From Pseudomonas serbica (GTDB lineage Bacteria; Pseudomonadota; Gammaproteobacteria; Pseudomonadales; Pseudomonadaceae): DNA of 64,000 nt. The stretch spans positions 124,001-188,000 of the forward strand of contig NZ_JAQIYM010000003.1 of assembly GCF_028823535.1 (NCBI RefSeq), in the 5' to 3' direction. Below, in pieces: positions 26,495 through 35,246 of the stretch. Below the pieces are notes generated by a model. It worked only from the letters and a program-made list of their open reading frames with translations, did no database searches and had not been told where the DNA came from. Every line of letters begins with the position of its first letter. Positions within the stretch are counted from its first letter, which is position 1. A program made the translations under genes and the position numbers.

Positions 26495-28688
26495 GGTCAA
26501 GTCCTTTGGGCTTGGTGTTGGTTCTGGCATTCATGTAGCCGGCGAGCGGCGATTGCGGGTCCAGCAGCGAAGTACGGATAAAGTGCAGGTAGCTCTTCAC
26601 CCGGCGCAGTGCCGATGTGTCGAAATGCGGAGCGAAGGGTTCGTCAGTGGCTTGTACGCGGCTGATGGCGTGGTCGACGGCGATCAACGCACGCTCCAGA
26701 TTGCTCTGGCCCGGTTGCAGGAACAGCCGCACCAGCGCACGCCCCATCACGCGGATGGACTGGCGCCACGGCTGGGACTCGGCATAGGCCGGATGCACCG
26801 GCAGGATCGCCTGCTCCTTGCGCAACTCGATGATCGCGTGCCCGACCTCCAGCACCACGAACATCCAGCGCAACAGCTGCCGCTGGACCTGCGGCTGCCC
26901 CGTCGCGAAGCCGTAGGCCTGATGCACCAGGTCGCGGGTGCGGCTTTCGAAACTCGACGCCAGGCCCTTGAGCTTGCCGCTGATGGCGTAGACCACCTGG
27001 CCGCGCAGGTCCTGCTCGAGCCGCTGCCACAACCAGCGACTGTTCGGCGGCAGAATGATCGCCCCGGCCGCCGCGCAGACCAGCATGCCGATGACCATGG
27101 CGATGTAGTCGTTGATGAACGTGTAGGGGTTGTAGACCGTGAGGTTGTCCGGCACGGAACCTGTGCTGAAGAAGATCAGCAAGCCAAGCCCGACGCCGGC
27201 GTATTGCGGCCGCGAGGCCAGGAACGAACCAAGCACGATCACGGGGGCGAGCATTACGCACAGCAACGGAAAACCGTCGATCCACGGGAAGATGAAAAAC
27301 ATCTCGACGAAGCCGATCAGCGCCCCGAGTAACGTCCCGCAAGCCATCTGGAACGCCATGCGTTTAGGGTTCGGCGTGGCGGCGGACAAGCCTACGGTAG
27401 CGGCGGCGATCAACGTCATGGTCGCCCCGCTCGGCCACGCCGTCGCCACCCAATAGCTGCCCAGCACTATCAGGATGAACGCGGCGCGAATCCCCGAGGC
27501 CGCCGACACCAGCCAGTTGGTTTGCGGGGTGAAGGGCTCGTCCCAGCGCTCGCGCTCGTGGCTGTGATCGGCCAGCGAGGCGTGGGTCTGTGCATAACTG
27601 TGCAGGTCGTCGACGAAGCGATAGAGCAGTTCGTAGGCGGTGTGGAAATCCAGCAGTTCGGCATCGCTCGGCCCGCTCTCCTGGAAGAGCGCCCGCAAGC
27701 TGCGCACCCGCGCCGGCAAGCCGGCCTTGTAGGCCGTCAGCGCCGTGACCAGACGCGCCGCATCGGCACTGGTCAGCGCGCGACCGCTGAAGCCATCGAG
27801 CAATTCGGCAAGGTCTTGCAAACCGGGTTTGATGGCAGCCACGGCGTGATCGGTGTCATTGCTGCGCAGGCGTTCGAGCAGCTGGTGCAAGGCGTTGAAA
27901 CGCGTGGTGATGCCCATGAACTCACTGTTCAAGCGACTGAGCCGACCGTTGCGCCGACGCATGTGCGGGTCTTCGAACACCGTCACGCTGCGCAACCCTT
28001 CCAGGCCCACCGCTTCAGCAATGAAGCGCACGTTACCGGCCTCGAAGGCTTCCCGCTGGCTGCGTCCGCGCAAGCCGTCGGTGACGAACAAGGCGAACAC
28101 GCCAAAGCGCTGATACAGGGCATTGCGCATGGCGGCACTGGCGGTTTGCGGCAGGATCGCGGCGCTGACCAGGGTCGCGCAGAGAATCCCCAGGGAGATT
28201 TCCAGCACACGCCAGACCGCTGCCATGAACGCGCCGTCCGGATGGGCCAGCGCGGGCAACCCGACCATTGCGGCGGTGTAGCCGGCCAGCACAAAACCGT
28301 AGGCACGGAAGTTGCGGCAACGTGCCGCGCCGGCCGAGCAGATACCGACCCAGATCGCCAGCGAGCCGAGGAACAGTTCGGTGTTCTGCGCAAACAGGGC
28401 GATCAACGCCACCATCACCGCCGAGCCGGTCAAGGTGCCAAGAAAACGATAGAAACTCTTGGCGAACACCTGGCCGCTTTGCGGCTGCATGACGATGAAT
28501 ACGGTGATCATCGCCGTACGCGGCTGCGGCAATTCCAGGCGCATCGCCAGCCACAGGGTCAGGAACGCCGCGAACAGCACCTTGAAAATGTAGACCCAGG
28601 TCACGCCGTCGCTGCGTGCCCAGTCGAAGAAACCCCGGCGCCATTCGAGGGAGTAGAGCCAGCGCAAAGGTGCGGGCAAGGGGGTCAT
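26484..28688 (-). CDS. FUSC family (AaeB-like) efflux transporter
   Basis: An inner-membrane pump of 734 residues with the duplicated fusaric-acid-resistance architecture: an N-terminal block of about six helices (VYIFKVLFAAFLTLWLAMRLELPQPRTAMITVFIVMQPQSG...), a large soluble domain (~residues 180-375) and a second membrane block (ASGIRAAFILIVLGSYWVATAWPSGA onward), then a cytoplasmic tail. The motif PRTAMITVFIVMQPQSG is typical. It works with the HlyD adaptor and the outer-membrane lipoprotein of the same operon. Homologues export aromatic carboxylic acids or fusaric acid. Confidence 0.93.
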   Translation of the reverse strand: MTPLPAPLRWLYSLEWRRGFFDWARSDGVTWVYIFKVLFAAFLTLWLAMRLELPQPRTAMITVFIVMQPQSGQVFAKSFYRFLGTLTGSAVMVALIALFAQNTELFLGSLAIWVGICSAGAARCRNFRAYGFVLAGYTAAMVGLPALAHPDGAFMAAVWRVLEISLGILCATLVSAAILPQTASAAMRNALYQRFGVFALFVTDGLRGRSQREAFEAGNVRFIAEAVGLEGLRSVTVFEDPHMRRRNGRLSRLNSEFMGITTRFNALHQLLERLRSNDTDHAVAAIKPGLQDLAELLDGFSGRALTSADAARLVTALTAYKAGLPARVRSLRALFQESGPSDAELLDFHTAYELLYRFVDDLHSYAQTHASLADHSHERERWDEPFTPQTNWLVSAASGIRAAFILIVLGSYWVATAWPSGATMTLIAAATVGLSAATPNPKRMAFQMACGTLLGALIGFVEMFFIFPWIDGFPLLCVMLAPVIVLGSFLASRPQYAGVGLGLLIFFSTGSVPDNLTVYNPYTFINDYIAMVIGMLVCAAAGAIILPPNSRWLWQRLEQDLRGQVVYAISGKLKGLASSFESRTRDLVHQAYGFATGQPQVQRQLLRWMFVVLEVGHAIIELRKEQAILPVHPAYAESQPWRQSIRVMGRALVRLFLQPGQSNLERALIAVDHAISRVQATDEPFAPHFDTSALRRVKSYLHFIRTSLLDPQSPLAGYMNARTNTKPKGLDHAS

Positions 28689-28734
28689 AAAGCCTGCTCA
28701 GTTAACGAAAATTGTGCGATGAGAACTCGGTCCT

Positions 28735-28824
28735 TGTGGGAGCGGGCTTGCTCGCCAAAGCGGTGTGTCAGGGAACATCGCCATCGACTGACACACCCTC
28801 TTCGCGAGCAAGCCCGCTCCCACA
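28735..28824. repeat. REPIN within the efflux operon
   Basis: Inverted arms TTGTGGGAGCGGGCTTGCTC / GAGCAAGCCCGCTCCCACA with an inner TGTGTCAG/CTGACACA pair, between the outer-membrane and pump genes. Confidence 0.9.
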
Positions 28825-28834
28825 GGTGTTGTGT

Positions 28835-30334
28835 TCAACGCAAAAGGCTCGGGGTTTTCGGTGCAGCGGTCTGGCTGTCGTTTGGCACATCGTTACCGGC
28901 ACCCAGCCCACCCCCCAACGCCGTCACCAGTTCGGCATGCGCACTCAATCGCGCCGCCTGCACCTGCTGCTGCACCTGCTGCTGCTTGAACAACAGCGTC
29001 TGCGCATTGAGCACGTTGAGGTAATCGGTGAGCCCGCGCTGGTAGGCGATCATCGCGATGTCGTAGGTCTTCTGCGCGGCGGCCACCGACTCGGCGGCGA
29101 AGGCCTGCTGCTTGTCCATGGACTCGCGGCGGATCAACTGGTCGGAGATGTTTTTCAGCGCGTTGACCAACGTCTGGTTGTACCTGGCCACGGCGATGTC
29201 ATAACCGGCCGAGGCTTCACCGAGCTCCGAGCGCAAACGCCCGCCGTCGAAGATCGGCAGCGAAATGGCCGGGCCAACGCTGTAGTTGAGCTTCTTGCCG
29301 GTCAAGAACTCCAGGGCCCCGCCGCCGGTGGCCATATAGCCCAGGCTGCCGACCAGGTCGACGTTCGGGTAGAAACCGGCATGCGCCACATCGATGCCTC
29401 GCGCCTGCGCCGCCACTTGCCAGCGACTGGCAACCACGTCCGGGCGTTGACCGAGCAACTGCGCCGGCAGCGTCGACGGCAGTTTCAGTGCTGCGCCCAG
29501 CGACAGTGTTGGTCGCTGCAACTGCGCGCCCTCCCCCGGCCCGAAGCCTGCCAGGGCGGCCAGTTGATTTCGACTCAGGGCGATTTCTTCGTCCAGCGCG
29601 TCGATCTGGCGGTGGGTTTCCGGCAATGGCGTCTGGGCCTGACTGACTTCGAAATGGGTGCCGATGCCGCCGTCCAAACGCTTCTGCGCCAGCTCGAGTA
29701 TTTGTTCTTGTTGCGTCAACGTCGCTTCGACGATGTCCCGCTGCGCGTAGTGCAATGAGAGTTCGATGTAGACGCGCACGATGTTGTTCTGCAATTCGAG
29801 CTGCGCCTGGCGTGCTTCGGCGACCGTCATGTGGGCCATGTCGACGGCGCGCTCGGTGGCATTGCTTTCGCGGCCCCAGAGGTCGAGGGCGTAACTGAAG
29901 CCCAGCGCGGCGTTGTTGTCCCAGGTGGTGCTGTTGGCCAGGTCGCCGGGGCCGTAGAACTGATCGGTGGGCCAGTTGTGACGCTTGAGCGTGGACTCGC
30001 CATTGATCTGCAACGCCTGCGCCGCTTCGGCCACACCGGCCATGGCCTTGGCCTGACGCACCCGTGCCGCCGCCATGGCCATGCTCGGGCTGCCTTGCAC
30101 GGCGCGGTCGACCCAGCGACTCAGTTGCGGATCGCCATAGGCCTGCCACCATTGGGCGGTGGGCCATTGCGCATCCTGGGCGGCGCTCTGGATCGCTGCG
30201 TCGGTGGCCAGTGAATTGGCCTCCAGCGCCTTGCCCTGTGGGGCGATACCTCCGGTTCCGATGCAGCCGCTGATTGCCAGGGTTAAAGCCAAAACACTGA
30301 GCGGCTGAAGCGCTCTGCTGATGCGACGCGGCAC
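28835..30334 (-). CDS. NodT-family outer-membrane efflux lipoprotein
   Basis: A TolC-like outer-membrane channel subunit of 499 residues. It has a lipoprotein signal (LALTLAISGCIG, lipid cysteine near residue 24) and two OEP repeats with long coiled-coil helices (e.g. PSMAMAAARVRQAKAMAGVAEAAQALQINGE, and TYDIAMIAYQRGLTDYLNVLNAQTLLFKQQQVQQQ near the C-terminus). It is the first gene of the efflux operon and is divergent from a LysR gene 193 bases away, the usual arrangement for a LysR-controlled pump. Confidence 0.94.
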   Translation of the reverse strand: MPRRISRALQPLSVLALTLAISGCIGTGGIAPQGKALEANSLATDAAIQSAAQDAQWPTAQWWQAYGDPQLSRWVDRAVQGSPSMAMAAARVRQAKAMAGVAEAAQALQINGESTLKRHNWPTDQFYGPGDLANSTTWDNNAALGFSYALDLWGRESNATERAVDMAHMTVAEARQAQLELQNNIVRVYIELSLHYAQRDIVEATLTQQEQILELAQKRLDGGIGTHFEVSQAQTPLPETHRQIDALDEEIALSRNQLAALAGFGPGEGAQLQRPTLSLGAALKLPSTLPAQLLGQRPDVVASRWQVAAQARGIDVAHAGFYPNVDLVGSLGYMATGGGALEFLTGKKLNYSVGPAISLPIFDGGRLRSELGEASAGYDIAVARYNQTLVNALKNISDQLIRRESMDKQQAFAAESVAAAQKTYDIAMIAYQRGLTDYLNVLNAQTLLFKQQQVQQQVQAARLSAHAELVTALGGGLGAGNDVPNDSQTAAPKTPSLLR

Positions 30335-30527
30335 TGCTGCGATTTCCTGAATTTGGGAGGAGGCAAATGGATCTCGTGGGATCGGGGCAATTCTATGGGG
30401 CGCTCTTGATGGCGATAAGCTGGGAATCCTGTGAATCTTTGTTACCGTTAACGCGATAATCCCTTGGTCGGGGTCTCAGACTCTGAAACTTCGTGTCACA
30501 ATTTGCCATCGAACCCGAGAGCACCCC

Positions 30528-31496
30528 ATGGACACATTGCAAAACATGCGCGCCTTCAGTTACGTGGCCGAGGCCGGCAGCTTCACCGCCGCCGCCGTGC
30601 AACTGGACACCACCACGGCCAACGTCTCGCGCGCGGTCTCCAACCTGGAAGCCCACCTGCAAACCCGTCTGCTCAACCGAACGACACGCCGCATCGCCCT
30701 GACCGAAGCGGGTAAGCGCTACTTGCTGCGTTGTGAGCAGATCCTGTCGTACGTAGAAGAAGCCGAGGCTGAAGCCAGCGACGCCCACGCGCGCCCGGCC
30801 GGGCAGCTCAAGGTGCATACCATGACCGGTATCGGCCAGCACTTCGTGATCGACGCCATCGCCCGCTATCGCAAGACCCACCCGGACGTGACCTTCGACC
30901 TGACCATGGCCAACCGCGTGCCGGACCTGCTGGACGAGGGCTACGACGTGTCCATCGTGCTCGCCAGTGAACTGCCTGACTCGGGCTTCGTTTCCCAGCG
31001 CCTGGGGATCACCTACAGCATCGTTTGCGCCTCGCCCGCCTACGTCAAAGCCAACGGTTGCGCGCAAAAACCCAGCGACTTGCTCAACCACGCCTGCCTG
31101 CGCCTGGTGAGCCCGGTCATCCCCCTGGAAAAATGGGCCTTCGACGGCCCCGATGGCCAGGAAATGGTCACCATCAACAGCTCGCCATTCCTGGTCAACT
31201 CGGCCGACGCCATGAAAACCGCGATCACCAGCGGCATGGGCGTTGGCGTCCTGCCGCTGTACGCCGCGATCGACGGCCTGCGCAACGGCACGCTGGTGCG
31301 GGTGATGCCCAAGTACCGCTCGCAAGAGCTGAACCTGTACGCGATCTATCCGTCACGGCAATACCTGGATGCGAAGATCAAGACCTGGGTGGAATACCTG
31401 CGTGGGTCGTTGCCGGAGTTGCTGGCGGCGCATCAGGCGGAGCTGGCCGCGTATGAATTGAGCGGCAGTCTCGCCGGGGCGCGGATGGCGACCTGA
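30528..31496 (+). CDS. LysR-family transcriptional regulator (likely efflux operon regulator)
   Basis: A protein of 322 residues. The N-terminal winged helix-turn-helix is MDTLQNMRAFSYVAEAGSFTAAAVQLDTTTANVSRAVSNLEAHLQ..., with the recognition helix at residues ~30-48. The C-terminal effector domain starts near ARPAGQLKVHTMTGIGQHF. It belongs to the CrgA/AaeR-like branch. The divergent position next to the NodT/FUSC/HlyD operon suggests it controls that pump in response to an aromatic or other small effector (inferred). The intergenic region (30335-30527) should hold its site; no clear T-N11-A box could be singled out. Confidence 0.93.
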   Translation: MDTLQNMRAFSYVAEAGSFTAAAVQLDTTTANVSRAVSNLEAHLQTRLLNRTTRRIALTEAGKRYLLRCEQILSYVEEAEAEASDAHARPAGQLKVHTMTGIGQHFVIDAIARYRKTHPDVTFDLTMANRVPDLLDEGYDVSIVLASELPDSGFVSQRLGITYSIVCASPAYVKANGCAQKPSDLLNHACLRLVSPVIPLEKWAFDGPDGQEMVTINSSPFLVNSADAMKTAITSGMGVGVLPLYAAIDGLRNGTLVRVMPKYRSQELNLYAIYPSRQYLDAKIKTWVEYLRGSLPELLAAHQAELAAYELSGSLAGARMAT

Positions 31497-31637
31497 GACG
31501 TTTATGACGAAAAGACTTACTTGCTGGCTTTAACGCGGCGCGGATCAACGTTGGTAGAAGCGCCGATGGAGGCACTCACAAGTTGACGGACAGGCTCAGG
31601 GCGTGAGGGGGCAAGAAAATCAAAAGCCAAAGCAAAA

Positions 31638-31759
31638 GCGAGGCGGCCTGACAGCCGACCTGATTAAGGGACCTGTCTACGATCCAATTGTGAGAGCGAG
31701 CTCGCTCCTACAGGGAAACGTGTTCACTAGAATTCAGGTCGGCTGTCAGGCCGCCTCGC
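31638..31759. repeat. Long inverted repeat enclosing a REP half-site
   Basis: The arms at 31638-31663 and 31734-31759 are perfectly complementary over 26 bp (core AGGCGGCCTGACAGCCGACC); weaker pairing continues outwards through CAAAAGC tracts. The loop holds GAGAGCGAGCTCGCTCCTAC, a compact REP-like palindrome. Confidence 0.85.
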
Positions 31760-31769
31760 TTTGCTTTTG

Positions 31770-32002
31770 ATCGTGGCGCCCCGTTAAACCACGATGGCCG
31801 AACGCAGGCATTGCGTAGCGGGTAAACCGGCAGGACGCCGGTTTAGCCGCGCTGGGCCAGGGATGGCCCATCGCGGCGACCCACGGAGCAATGCCGGAGA
31901 GAGGGCATTCCGAGCCACAGCGAGGCACCGAGTGGTGGGGCAAAGCCTTTTGGTTCCTTTTCGGCGTTTGGAAAAGGGACTCGCCGTAAGGGCGAAACCC
32001 TA
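31770..32002. repeat. Hairpin-rich intergenic element
   Basis: Successive inverted repeats: AAACCGGC/GCCGGTTT (31824-31844), GGGCCA/TGGCCC (31854-31869), CCTTTTC/GAAAAGG (31956-31977) and TCGCC/GGCGA (31981-31995). Short frames cross it on both strands, but none looks like a gene. From memory, very similar sequence recurs between genes in other Pseudomonas genomes; this could not be checked here. It could be a structured RNA or a non-autonomous repeat. Confidence 0.5.
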
Positions 32003-32113
32003 AGTGGCCGTTACCGCAGCAATGGATATCCCCCCAATCCAGTTCTTAACAACACCATGCTCAAGTGAACAGCATTAGGACACTGTCCGGTTTTTTTTAT
32101 TGCCTGGGTTAGA

Positions 32114-32878
32114 TCAATGCAGGATCTGGCTCAGGAACAGCTTGGTGCGATCATTCTGCGGGTTGTCGAAGAAGTCGTTCGGCGCGGCCTGCTCGACGAT
32201 TTCGCCCTTGTCCATGAAGATCACGCGATTGGCCACGGTGCGGGCGAAGCCCATTTCGTGGGTCACGCAGAGCATGGTCATGCCGTCTTCAGCCAGGCCG
32301 ATCATGGTGTCCAGAACCTCTTTCACCATCTCGGGGTCGAGTGCCGAAGTCGGTTCGTCGAACAACATGATTTTCGGTTTCATGCACAGCGCCCGGGCAA
32401 TCGCCACACGCTGTTGCTGGCCACCGGACAGTTGCCCCGGGAATTTATGCGCCTGCTCCGGAATGCGTACGCGTTCCAGGTAGTGCATGGCGATTTCCTC
32501 GGCCTTGCGCTTGGGCATCTTGCGCACCCACATCGGCGCCAGGGTGCAGTTTTGCAGGATGGTCAGGTGCGGGAACAGGTTGAAGTGCTGGAACACCATG
32601 CCGACTTCACGACGGATCGCCTCGATCTGCTTGAGGTCGTTGGTCAGTTCCACGCCGTCGACCACGATGCGGCCCTGCTGGTGTTCTTCCAGGCGATTGA
32701 GGCAGCGGATGGTGGTGGACTTGCCGGAACCCGACGGGCCGCACAGGACGATACGCTCGCCCTGCTTGACGTTGAGGTTGATGTCCTTGAGTACGTGAAA
32801 CTGGCCGTACCACTTATTGACGCCCTGCATCTGAATAATGCCTTCAGGGCTCACAGGCTGTTTGATTGCTTCGCTCAT
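32114..32878 (-). CDS. aapP: General L-amino-acid ABC transporter ATP-binding protein AapP
   Basis: The cytoplasmic ATPase of a polar amino-acid importer, 254 residues. Walker [10 protein letters not shown] is at residues ~47-55, the Q loop in [14 protein letters not shown], the signature [15 protein letters not shown], Walker [16 protein letters not shown], and the switch histidine in VTHEMGFA. It is the last gene of aapJQMP, 13 bases after aapM. Confidence 0.96.
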   Translation of the reverse strand: MSEAIKQPVSPEGIIQMQGVNKWYGQFHVLKDINLNVKQGERIVLCGPSGSGKSTTIRCLNRLEEHQQGRIVVDGVELTNDLKQIEAIRREVGMVFQHFNLFPHLTILQNCTLAPMWVRKMPKRKAEEIAMHYLERVRIPEQAHKFPGQLSGGQQQRVAIARALCMKPKIMLFDEPTSALDPEMVKEVLDTMIGLAEDGMTMLCVTHEMGFARTVANRVIFMDKGEIVEQAAPNDFFDNPQNDRTKLFLSQILH

Positions 32879-32891
32879 TTACAAAGAACTC

Positions 32892-33989
32892 CTAACGCTT
32901 GTGGCCAGTGTCGAGCTTGCGTTCCAGATGCATGGAATAGCGCGACATACCAAAACAGAAAATCCAGAACACCAGGGCGGCGAACACATAGCCTTCGGTG
33001 GCCATGCCCAGCCATTTCGGGTCGGCGGCGGCTTGCTTGACGCTGTTGAGCAGGTCGAACAGGCCGATGATGATCACCAGGCTCGTGTCCTTGAACAGCG
33101 CGATGAAGGTGTTGACGATGCCGGGGATCACCAGCTTCAGGGCTTGCGGCAAAATCACCAGGCCCATGCTGCGCCAGTAGCCCAGGCCCATCGCTGCGGC
33201 GGCTTCGTACTGACCCTTGGGGATCGCCTGCAGACCGCCACGCACCACTTCGGCCACGTAGGCCGACTGGAACAGGATCACGCCGATCAGTGCCCGCAGC
33301 AGCTTGTCGAAGTTCATGCCTTCGGGCAGGAACAACGGCAGCATCACCGAGGACATGAACAGCACCGTGATCAATGGCACGCCGCGCCAGAATTCGATGA
33401 AGGTCACGCAGACCACTCGAATCGCCGGCATGTTCGAACGACGTCCCAAAGCCAGGACAATCCCCAGCGGCAAGGCACCGGCAATACCGACGGTGGCGAT
33501 CACCAGGGTCAGCATCAGGCCGCCCCATTGGCTGGTCGCCACCTGGGTCAGGCCGAAGACGCCGCCGTGCAGCAGGCACCAGGCAATGATCGGGTACAGC
33601 ACCAGGAAGCTCAGGCCATACACCGCTTTATGGTGAAAGCGCGAGATGAACAGCGGCGCCACGCCGATGACCGCCAGCCACACGGTCAGGTCGACGCGCC
33701 AGCGCAGTTCCGGCGGGTAATAGCCGTACATGAACTGGCCGAAGCGCTGCTGGATGAACACCCAGCAGGCGCCCTCCTTGGTGCAGTCGGCCTGGCTGGT
33801 GCCCACCCAGTTGGCATCGAGGATCGCCCAGCTCAGGATCGGCGGTACCACCAGGTAGATCAGGTAGAACGCAAACAGGGTCAGCAGGGTGTTGAGCCAG
33901 CTGGAGAACATGTTCGCGCGCATCCACGCCACCACGCCGATGCTGCGGCTCGGTGGCGGCATGTCAGGTTTGAAAGTATGAGTGCTCAT
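32892..33989 (-). CDS. aapM: General L-amino-acid ABC transporter permease AapM
   Basis: An inner-membrane permease of 365 residues, longer than ordinary HisM-type permeases because of the N-terminal extra helices and loop typical of AapM (AMFSSWLNTLLTLFAFYLIYLVV-like first helix, then a loop with DCTKEGACW). The C-terminal BPD_transp_1 domain has the EAA loop EVVRGGLQAIPKGQYEAAAAMGL. It pairs with AapQ to form the channel for a broad range of L-amino acids. Confidence 0.95.
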   Translation of the reverse strand: MSTHTFKPDMPPPSRSIGVVAWMRANMFSSWLNTLLTLFAFYLIYLVVPPILSWAILDANWVGTSQADCTKEGACWVFIQQRFGQFMYGYYPPELRWRVDLTVWLAVIGVAPLFISRFHHKAVYGLSFLVLYPIIAWCLLHGGVFGLTQVATSQWGGLMLTLVIATVGIAGALPLGIVLALGRRSNMPAIRVVCVTFIEFWRGVPLITVLFMSSVMLPLFLPEGMNFDKLLRALIGVILFQSAYVAEVVRGGLQAIPKGQYEAAAAMGLGYWRSMGLVILPQALKLVIPGIVNTFIALFKDTSLVIIIGLFDLLNSVKQAAADPKWLGMATEGYVFAALVFWIFCFGMSRYSMHLERKLDTGHKR

Positions 33990-33999
33990 GCGCTTTTCC

Positions 34000-35181
34000 T
34001 TACCGCTCGATCAGCGCAATGCGCTTGTTGTACCAGTTCATCAGCAGGGAAATGCTGATACTGATCGCCAGGTACACGCTCATGGTGATGGCAATCACCT
34101 CGATCGCCTGGCCGGTCTGGTTCAGCACCGTGCCGGCGAACAGCGAGACCATCTCCGGATAACCGATACCGGCCGCCAGCGAGGAGTTCTTCGCCAGGTT
34201 CAGGTATTGGCTGGTCAGCGGTGGAATGATCACGCGCAAGGCTTGCGGGATGATCACCTTGCGCAGGGTCGGACCGTTGCGCAGGCCCAACGAGTGCGCC
34301 GCCTCGGTCTGGCCGTGGCTGACCGACTTGATGCCCGAACGCACGATCTCGGCGATGAACGCTGCGGTGTACACGGTCAGCGCCAGGGTCAAGGCCAGCA
34401 GTTCCGGGATCAGCACCCAGCCGCCGACGAAGTTGAAGCCCTTGAGTTGCGGCATTTCCCAGTGCACGGGCGCGCCAAAAATCAGTGCGCACAGCGCCGG
34501 GATCACCAGGAACAAGGCCAGGCCGACCCAGAACTTGTGGAAAGGCACGCCAGTGGCTTCGAAGCGCTTGTTGGCCCAGCGGCACATCAGCACGATGGCG
34601 ACAATGGCCACCGCGATACTGGTCATGAACGCCCAGAAACCATCGGCCATCAACGCCGCCGGCATGTTCAGGCCGCGGCTGCTGACAAAGAAGGTGTCGC
34701 CGAAGTTGTGGCTGTTACGCGGCCCCGGCATGGTCAGGAACACCGCGAAGTACCAGAACAGGATCTGCAGCAGCGGCGGAATGTTGCGGAAGACTTCCAC
34801 ATAAACCGTCGCCACTTTGGCGATGATCCAGTTCTTCGACAGCCGCGCCACACCGACGATGAAACCGAGGATGGTCGCCAGGATCACGCCGATGAAGGTC
34901 ACCAGCAAGGTGTTGAGCAGGCCGATGACAAACACCCGGGCATAACTGTCCGCTTCGGTGTAGTCGATCAGGTGTTGAGCGATGCCGAAGCCGGCGCTGC
35001 GCTCCAGAAAGTCAAAACCGGAGGTAATGCCCCGGTGTTGAAGGTTGGTTTGCGTGTTGTCGAACAGAAACCAGCCTAGCGAGACCACCCCGATGATGGT
35101 GATGATCTGGAATACCCACGCACGCACTCGTGGATCGCTGAGGCTGAGCCTCTGCTTAGGTGCGCCGATTGAATTTTGCAT
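34000..35181 (-). CDS. aapQ: General L-amino-acid ABC transporter permease AapQ
   Basis: An inner-membrane permease of 393 residues, partner of AapM. The N-terminal region has VFQIITIIGVVSLGWFLFDNTQTNLQHRGITSGFDFLERSAGF, characteristic of this family, and then multiple helices. The EAA loop is EIVRSGIKSVSHGQTEAAHSLGL. The gene starts 65 bases after the aapJ stop, behind a strong hairpin, and is 10 bases upstream of aapM. Confidence 0.95.
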   Translation of the reverse strand: MQNSIGAPKQRLSLSDPRVRAWVFQIITIIGVVSLGWFLFDNTQTNLQHRGITSGFDFLERSAGFGIAQHLIDYTEADSYARVFVIGLLNTLLVTFIGVILATILGFIVGVARLSKNWIIAKVATVYVEVFRNIPPLLQILFWYFAVFLTMPGPRNSHNFGDTFFVSSRGLNMPAALMADGFWAFMTSIAVAIVAIVLMCRWANKRFEATGVPFHKFWVGLALFLVIPALCALIFGAPVHWEMPQLKGFNFVGGWVLIPELLALTLALTVYTAAFIAEIVRSGIKSVSHGQTEAAHSLGLRNGPTLRKVIIPQALRVIIPPLTSQYLNLAKNSSLAAGIGYPEMVSLFAGTVLNQTGQAIEVIAITMSVYLAISISISLLMNWYNKRIALIER

Positions 35182-35210
35182 GAAGTGCCCCGCAAATAAT
35201 GGAACAGAAC

Positions 35211-35239
35211 ATCACCCGGCGGTTGGCCCGCCGGGTGAT
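35211..35239 (-). promoter_or_regulatory. Intercistronic hairpin between aapJ and aapQ
   Basis: A perfect 12-bp stem (ATCACCCGGCGG / CCGCCGGGTGAT) with a 5-base loop, 8 bases after the aapJ stop and without a T tail. Such hairpins commonly protect the 3' end of the binding-protein message so that it is made in excess over the permease; this is inferred here. Confidence 0.7.
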
Positions 35240-35246
35240 AGAACCA

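Larger units (their letters stand above)
31497..32113. other. Gene-free region with a structured repeat element
   Basis: More than 600 bases between the LysR gene and the amino-acid transporter. I see no believable gene. It holds a 26-bp perfect inverted repeat around a REP half-copy (31638-31759) and then a ~230-base string of hairpins (about 31770-32000), given as separate entries. The end towards 32113 has an octa-T run. Confidence 0.7.

Noticed and set aside
31746..32003. Short frames on both strands in the 31.7-32.0 kb repeat region
   Set aside because: Similar strings are repeatedly called genes in Pseudomonas, but they lie in a repetitive, hairpin-rich element and have no start context.
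32080..32100. A small hairpin with an octa-T run (GGACACTGTCC then TTTTTTTT) on the + strand
   Set aside because: The stem is only five pairs with no real loop, and no + strand gene ends there.
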